Shown here: positions 59,864 through 64,000 of the stretch, piece by piece
Position numbering within the stretch: position 1 is the first letter of the stretch
Layout of the letters: every line of letters begins with the position of its first letter
Source: Planctomycetota bacterium
GTDB taxonomy: Bacteria; Planctomycetota; UBA1135; JADKAF01
Assembly (NCBI GenBank): GCA_016719295.1
Contig: JADKAF010000001.1
Location: forward strand, 6,200,001 to 6,264,000
Direction of reading: 5' to 3'
DNA length: 64,000 nt
The notes under the pieces: model-generated
The model's input: the letters and a program-made list of their open reading frames with translations, nothing else
Databases searched by the model: none
What the model was told of the DNA's origin: nothing
Program-made: the position numbers and the translations under genes

Positions 59864-62400
59864 TCAGCTCCCCGCGAGCTTCTTCTGCCAGAGCGCCTTC
59901 TGCTCCGGCTGCTTCTTCCGCTCGTAGACATCGATCAGCGAGAGCCTCGCGCCGCGCGTGCGGTCGTGCTGTGGGCCGAGCGTCTCGGCGAGCCCGCGCT
60001 CGGCCTCGAGGAAGCACTGCTCCGCGTCGTCGAGCTGCTGCAGATCGAGATAGGCGTCGCCCATGTTCTTGCGGGCGGCGGCGTGCATCCAGTGATCGGA
60101 AGGCAGGACGGCCTTCAGCCCTTCGCCGCAGCGCTGGAACAAGAGCAGCGCTTCGGCGGGCTTCTTGCGATCGAGCTTCAGCAGCGCGAGGTTGTTGATC
60201 GCGACGAGCGTGTCCTGGCGCTCCTGGCCGGCGTAGAGGCGCTCCTGGCGCTCCAGCGAGTCCGTCATCAAGCGCTCCGCTTCGTCGAGGTTGCCGAGGA
60301 GCTGCTCCTGGCGCGCGAGGTTGTCCTGGTAGACCAGCGTCCCGCTGTGGTCGGCGCCGAAGACCTTGACCGAGCTCTCCCAGGTCGCGCGCAGCAGGTC
60401 GCGCGATTCTGAGTAGCGCATGAGGCGCTCCAAGAGCAGCGCGTGGACGTTCTTCGACGCCATCGTCTCGCCGTGATCGTCGCCGTTGAAGCGCACGAGC
60501 GCCTCCACGACCTCGCGCGCGATGGGCTCGGCTTCTTCGTAGCGGCCGAGGTCCTTCAGGATCGAGGCGAGGATGCTGCGCGAGATGACGCTCTGCGAGT
60601 CGCTCGCGCCGAAGATGGCATCGGAGCGCTCGATGGTCTCGCGGATCAGCGTCTCGGCTTCGGCGAGACGCCCGCGGTCCTGGAGGAAGTCGGCGAGGCT
60701 AGAGGCGGCCTCGAGCGTCTCGCGATGAGACTGGCCCAAGGTGCGCGTTCTCGCCTCGAAGACCTCGCGATAGAGCTCTTCGGACTCGGCGCCGTTCTCC
60801 TTCGAACGGCGCAGGTACGCGAGCGTGATCTTCGTCGCGAGCGTCTCCGGCGCCTCGGGGCCGAGGACCTTCTCGCGCGTCCGCAGCACCTCGACCACCA
60901 GCTCCTCGGCCTCCGGGAGGCCCATCGTCACGGCCAGCGTGGCGAGGTTGTTCTGCGCCATCAAGGTCTCGGGGTGCTCGGGGCCGAGAGCCTCCAGACG
61001 CAGCTCGAAGGCCTGGCGGATCTGCTCGATCGCGCGCTCGTTGTCGGCGACCACGGCGAAGGCCTCGCCGAGCGTGTTGCGGATGCTGGCCTGCACCTCC
61101 GCGCTCGCCGGCAGCGCTTGCTCGAGATCGTCGATCGCCATCTCGAGCACGTCCTTCATCTTCACCTCGGGGCCAGAGCCGAGCGTGGGATGGACCTTCG
61201 AGAGCGTGCGCTGCAGGAACACCAGCGTCTCCTGCGCATCGCGCGCGGAGTCCTCGGCCTTCGCGCGCTCGCGATCCGCGCGCTCCTTCTCCGCGAGCGC
61301 CGATGCGCGGGCTTGCTCCGCGTCGCGCCGCAGATCGCGCTCGCGGCTCCAGGCCAGCGCGGTCGCGCCGACCACGACGAAGAGCGCCAGCGAAGAGGCC
61401 GCCGCGATGCGCAAGATGCGTGCGCGCCGTCGTGCGGCGCGACGGCGCGGCAGCGCGCGCAGGTTCTCGGCCAGCGCCGCGGCGCTGGCGAAGCGCTCCT
61501 CGGGGCTGCCGGCCACGGCCTTCGCGATGTCCTCGCGCAGCAGCGGATCCGAGATCTCGCGCTCCCAGCCCTGCGCGAGCGGTCGATCCAGATCGCCGAC
61601 CGCGAGCTGGTAGAGGATGATCCCGAGCGCATAGATGTCGCCCTGCACGCGGAAGGGCTGCCCGCGCAGCATCTCGGGTGGCGCGTAGAGGTGCGTCCCC
61701 GTGCGCGACGAGTCGTTCGAGACGAGCTGCTCCACCGTCACCTTCGACGCGCCGAAGGCGCCGGCGGCCAGGCGGCTCGGGTCGGTGAGCACGCCGATAC
61801 CGAAGTCCGCGAGCCGAGGCCGCAGCTCGCCGTCGCCCGTGCGATAGAGCAGCACGTTGGTCGGCTTCACGTCCTTGTGCAGGACGCCGACGCTGTGCGC
61901 GGCGTGCAGCGCGTCGGCGATGCGGCAGAGCAGCTCCAGGCGCTCGGCGAGCGGCAGCGCCTCCATGTGCCCGTCCGCCGCGGCCCACTCGGCGAGGTTG
62001 CCCGCCGGGCAGAACTCGCTCTCCAGGTAGTAAGGCGCTTTCTCGAGCTGCACCTCGAGCAGGCGCGCGATGTCCGGTCGATCGCCGAGCGCTTCGCGCA
62101 GCACGCGAAAGAGCGTCAGCTCGCGCCGGAACGAGCGCAGGCGCTCGACATCGAAGCAGAACTTGAAGACGCGCGCTTCCTGCGTTCGCTCGTGAACTCC
62201 GAGCCAGACTTCGCCGAAGCCGCCGCGTCCGAGCTCGCGCTCGAGGCGCCAGCCCGCGCGATGGGGGATGGCGAGCCCGCTCGCGGGGCGCCAGCCGAGG
62301 GTCTCCTCCTCGCCGGCGCGCATCGCGCGGCGCGCCTTCTCGGAGTCCGGGGGCGCGCTGAGCGGTGCCTCGCCGACGGCGCCGACCTCGAAGACGTCGA
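59864..62400 (-). CDS. Kinase and TPR part of a cyclase-kinase-TPR fusion
   Basis: Open from MRAGEEETLGWRPAS (ATG at 62323), 819 residues, and in frame back to the break at 62401-62405. The kinase has LGRGGFGEVWLGVHERTQE, ARVFKFCFDVERL (Lys), LHKDVKPTNVLL (HKD in place of HRD) and ADFGIGVL. A membrane helix lies near residues 310-328 (AASSLALFVVVGATALAW), then a coiled coil, then TPR repeats such as LGPEHPETLMAQNNLATLA. Upstream, the other frame gives a class III cyclase. Removing one base at the G run joins them (GAEEPLDVFEVGAVGEAPL). The intact protein would have about 1028 residues and couple a nucleotide cyclase to a kinase. Confidence 0.88.
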
Positions 62401-62951
62401 GGGGGCTCTTCCGCGCCCTTCAGCAGGTACGGTCCATGAGCGACCCAAGCGAGCTTCGGGCGCGCGCCATCGGCGCTGCTCGCGGGATGCTCGCGCAGGT
62501 ACTGGCGCGCGTCGTCGAAGGCGCCGCGCGTGAGCAGGATCTGATCTGCTTGGGCCAGACCGGAGATGCGCGCGGCGAGGTCGGCGGCGAGGCCGATGAT
62601 CTTCCGCTTGCCGCTGACGTCGAGGCCGATGTCGCTCACCTCGCCCAGGTGAAGCCCGATCCTCACGCGTAGACGCGTCTCGCCCCACGACCGATCACGC
62701 AGCGCATGCTGGAAGAGGAGCGCCACCTGCACGGCCTGGCTCGCCCTTTCGAAGGTGGCCATGAAGCCGTCGCCGAGATCCTTCAGGACCTCGGCGCCGG
62801 GGATCGCATCGACCAGCGCGCGGAAGGTCTGGTCGTGACGCGCGGCGAGCGCGGCGTAGGTCACGGCGCCCAGCTTCGATTTCAGATCCGTCGAGCCCAC
62901 CACATCGGTGAACAGGACGACCAGGAGGCGGGAAGGGCTCGATTGCGACAT
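62401..62951 (-). CDS. Cyclase part of the same fusion, frameshifted at its 3' end
   Basis: Starts at the ATG at 62951. The class III cyclase core is LLVVLFTDVVGSTDLKSKL, LKDLGDGFMATFE and VRIGLHLGEVSDIG, with the second metal Asp in GDGF. The frame leaves the cyclase at HGPYLLKGAEEP, then becomes Arg-rich nonsense because of the extra base in a run of five G at 62401-62405. Read across the break, it continues into the kinase. If the shift is real, the protein would be a free cyclase with a long junk tail. If it is an error, it is one signalling gene. Confidence 0.82.
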
Positions 62952-62966
62952 GCCGCGGAGAAGCTA

Positions 62967-63458
62967 TCACGCCGTCGAGGGCTGCGGCCGGCCGGAGTCA
63001 CGGTGGAGCTCGAAGCGGTCGGTGTCTCCGCGCTCGCCGGGAAAGGCGGGCGGGATGCGCCAGAATCCACGCAGCACCGCGCCGCCTTCCTCGATGTGGC
63101 CGGCATAGAGCACGTGGTGTCCGTCGATCTCGACCTCCAGCTCGTTCCGTTCCGAGAGCGCGCGGGCGGTGTGCTTGCCGAGATAGCGCTTCACGAAGCT
63201 CACGCGATCGCCGTCCACCTCGCCCTCGATCTCGGAGTGCTCGGGCAGGGTGATCAGCAGCTCGTAATCCGTCGGATCCTCGCCGGGGTCGTCGCCGCGG
63301 AGCTTCTCGGTCCCGGCGATCAGCGTGTGCTCGTCGCGCATCCGGCCGCGGAGACGCGCGCCTTCCTGAGCGACCTCCATGGCGATGCCGTAACGCGCGC
63401 GGGCCTGGAGGTAGTGGCCGCGCCAGGTGCCGCTCAGGTCGTGGGGCGCTCCGCTCAC
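62967..63458 (-). CDS. Small beta-barrel-like protein of unknown function
   Basis: 163 residues from a GTG at 63458 (VSGAPHDLSGTWRGHYLQ). The opening LSGTWRGHY and the paired strands (YGIAMEVAQEGARLRGRMR, HVLYAGHIEEGGAVLRGFW) resemble a lipocalin-like or DUF-type ligand-binding barrel. No signal peptide, so likely cytoplasmic. The start overlaps the stop of a small upstream frame, and the gene ends 16 bp from the cyclase start, all on one strand, so it may be the second gene of a signalling operon. Confidence 0.75.
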   Translation of the reverse strand: MSGAPHDLSGTWRGHYLQARARYGIAMEVAQEGARLRGRMRDEHTLIAGTEKLRGDDPGEDPTDYELLITLPEHSEIEGEVDGDRVSFVKRYLGKHTARALSERNELEVEIDGHHVLYAGHIEEGGAVLRGFWRIPPAFPGERGDTDRFELHRDSGRPQPSTA

Positions 63459-63631
63459 GGGAGCACCCGCTCGCGGCGATCGACCGCGAGGCCGTAGGCG
63501 CGGGGCACGGCGTCCGCTCGCCGTCGCACGATGGGGTGGAGGCGCGGCAGAACGCGCGCGATCAGGTCCCGCCGCGCGTCCCCGTCGCTGCGGTGCGATC
63601 GCCAGAAGGGCTGGCTTCCAACCTGCTCCAT
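63455..63631 (-). CDS. Possible 58-residue small protein, translationally coupled
   Basis: ATG at 63631, stop TGA at 63455-63457, overlapping the GTG of the next gene by 4 bp. The sequence (MEQVGSQPFWRSHRSDGD, then IARVLPRLHPIVRRRA) is basic with a helical middle. No family recognised. The tight overlap with the downstream gene is the main support; chance open frames of this size are common in such GC-rich DNA. Confidence 0.4.
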   Translation of the reverse strand: MEQVGSQPFWRSHRSDGDARRDLIARVLPRLHPIVRRRADAVPRAYGLAVDRRERVLP

Positions 63632-64000
63632 GCGGGGGATCGTAGCACGCGCCGCTCAGCGGTTCGGTTCCGCGCGTGTGCGTGGCCTCGAGGGCGGCGG
63701 CGATCCAGCGGCAGGTCGCCTCCCCGCGGTCGATCCGCTCTCGTCGCCGGCGGCTGCCTGCTCGCGGATCCCGATCCTCTGCGCGAGCGGCCCGTTCGTC
63801 CTCCCGGGCTGACCGCTTGTCCGAAGCGGCTTTCGGACGGGAGCACGCGCCTCGGTCGTGAGGCCTGCGTTGCCGGAACCCAGCTGATCCACCCGCTTCC
63901 GCGTCGATTCCTGCGCCTCGGCGAGACGAGGGATGCCTCGCTTCAGCCTCGCAGCACCTTCTCCACAGTCTGCCAAGCGCCGACGGGCGGCCCTTGCGCG
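63632..64000. other. Window end, no convincing gene
   Basis: 369 bp. Open frames exist on both strands, but their translations are Arg/Ala/Pro-rich with no motif. A gene entering from the right edge cannot be excluded. Confidence 0.4.

Noticed and set aside
63656..63976. Minus-strand frame of 106 residues at the window end
   Set aside because: Low-complexity Arg/Pro/Ala translation, no motif, unclear boundaries.

Overview
The window is 64 kb of very GC-rich, densely coded DNA. I infer a deep-branching member of the Planctomycetota. The main support is an adjacent pair of a large PSCyt1/DUF1549/DUF1553 cytochrome-type protein and a DUF1501 Tat-exported protein. Serine/threonine kinases fused to TPR arrays, a cyclase-kinase-TPR fusion, an FHA-GAF-cyclase and many secreted beta-rich proteins of unknown function fit the same phylum. 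The exact clade cannot be fixed from sequence reading alone. No rRNA, tRNA or CRISPR array was seen.

Layout. 1-4058 (minus, cut by the window edge) is a giant secreted protein built from a repeating block of about 370 residues. 4344-11204 carries surface-sugar genes: a 2-oxoglutarate/iron oxygenase, a GT2 glycosyltransferase, a sulfatase-like lipoprotein, a GDP-mannose 6-dehydrogenase-like enzyme and a GT4 glycosyltransferase. A Wzx-type flippase (30132-31544) and a KpsS-like capsule protein (31700-33043) extend this theme. 11227-19764 holds secreted and stress genes: a PhoX-like protein convergent with a di-heme peroxidase, a GT87-like membrane protein and an AlkC/AlkD-like HEAT protein. 19955-24500 is the planctomycete cytochrome/DUF1501 operon. 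24760-30023 holds small secreted proteins, a cupin, an MtfA-type metallopeptidase and two tandem 437-residue paralogues. 33242-41233 holds a subtilase-like protein, a small secreted protein, a regulatory-domain protein, OxyR and a beta-propeller protein. 41368-43189 holds an RlmL-type methyltransferase and KptA, divergently arranged. 45741-47213 is a REP-associated transposase (RAYT) inside long inverted repeats. 47790-52443 is an overlapping operon of a kinase and two RlaP-type nucleotidyltransferases. 52491-56625 is an overlapping operon on the other strand (subtilisin, TPR lipoprotein, SGNH hydrolase). 56744-63631 holds an RlmI-type methyltransferase and two cyclase-based signalling proteins.

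The most unusual signals are: (i) a C-terminal beta domain shared by otherwise unrelated secreted proteins (peroxidase, subtilase, beta-propeller) that also occurs alone as a small secreted protein; (ii) the RAYT locus with inverted repeats of about 290 bp, plus two near-perfect GGGGTC-type hairpins elsewhere that could be its substrates; (iii) three genes broken by small indels, two at runs of five G/C and one by a 7-bp tandem duplication; (iv) enzymes with altered active sites, namely a subtilase lacking the usual Asp and a sulfatase-like protein with Thr in place of Cys/Ser; (v) the kinase/nucleotidyltransferase operon, which lies about 5 kb from kptA and may belong to RNA repair.
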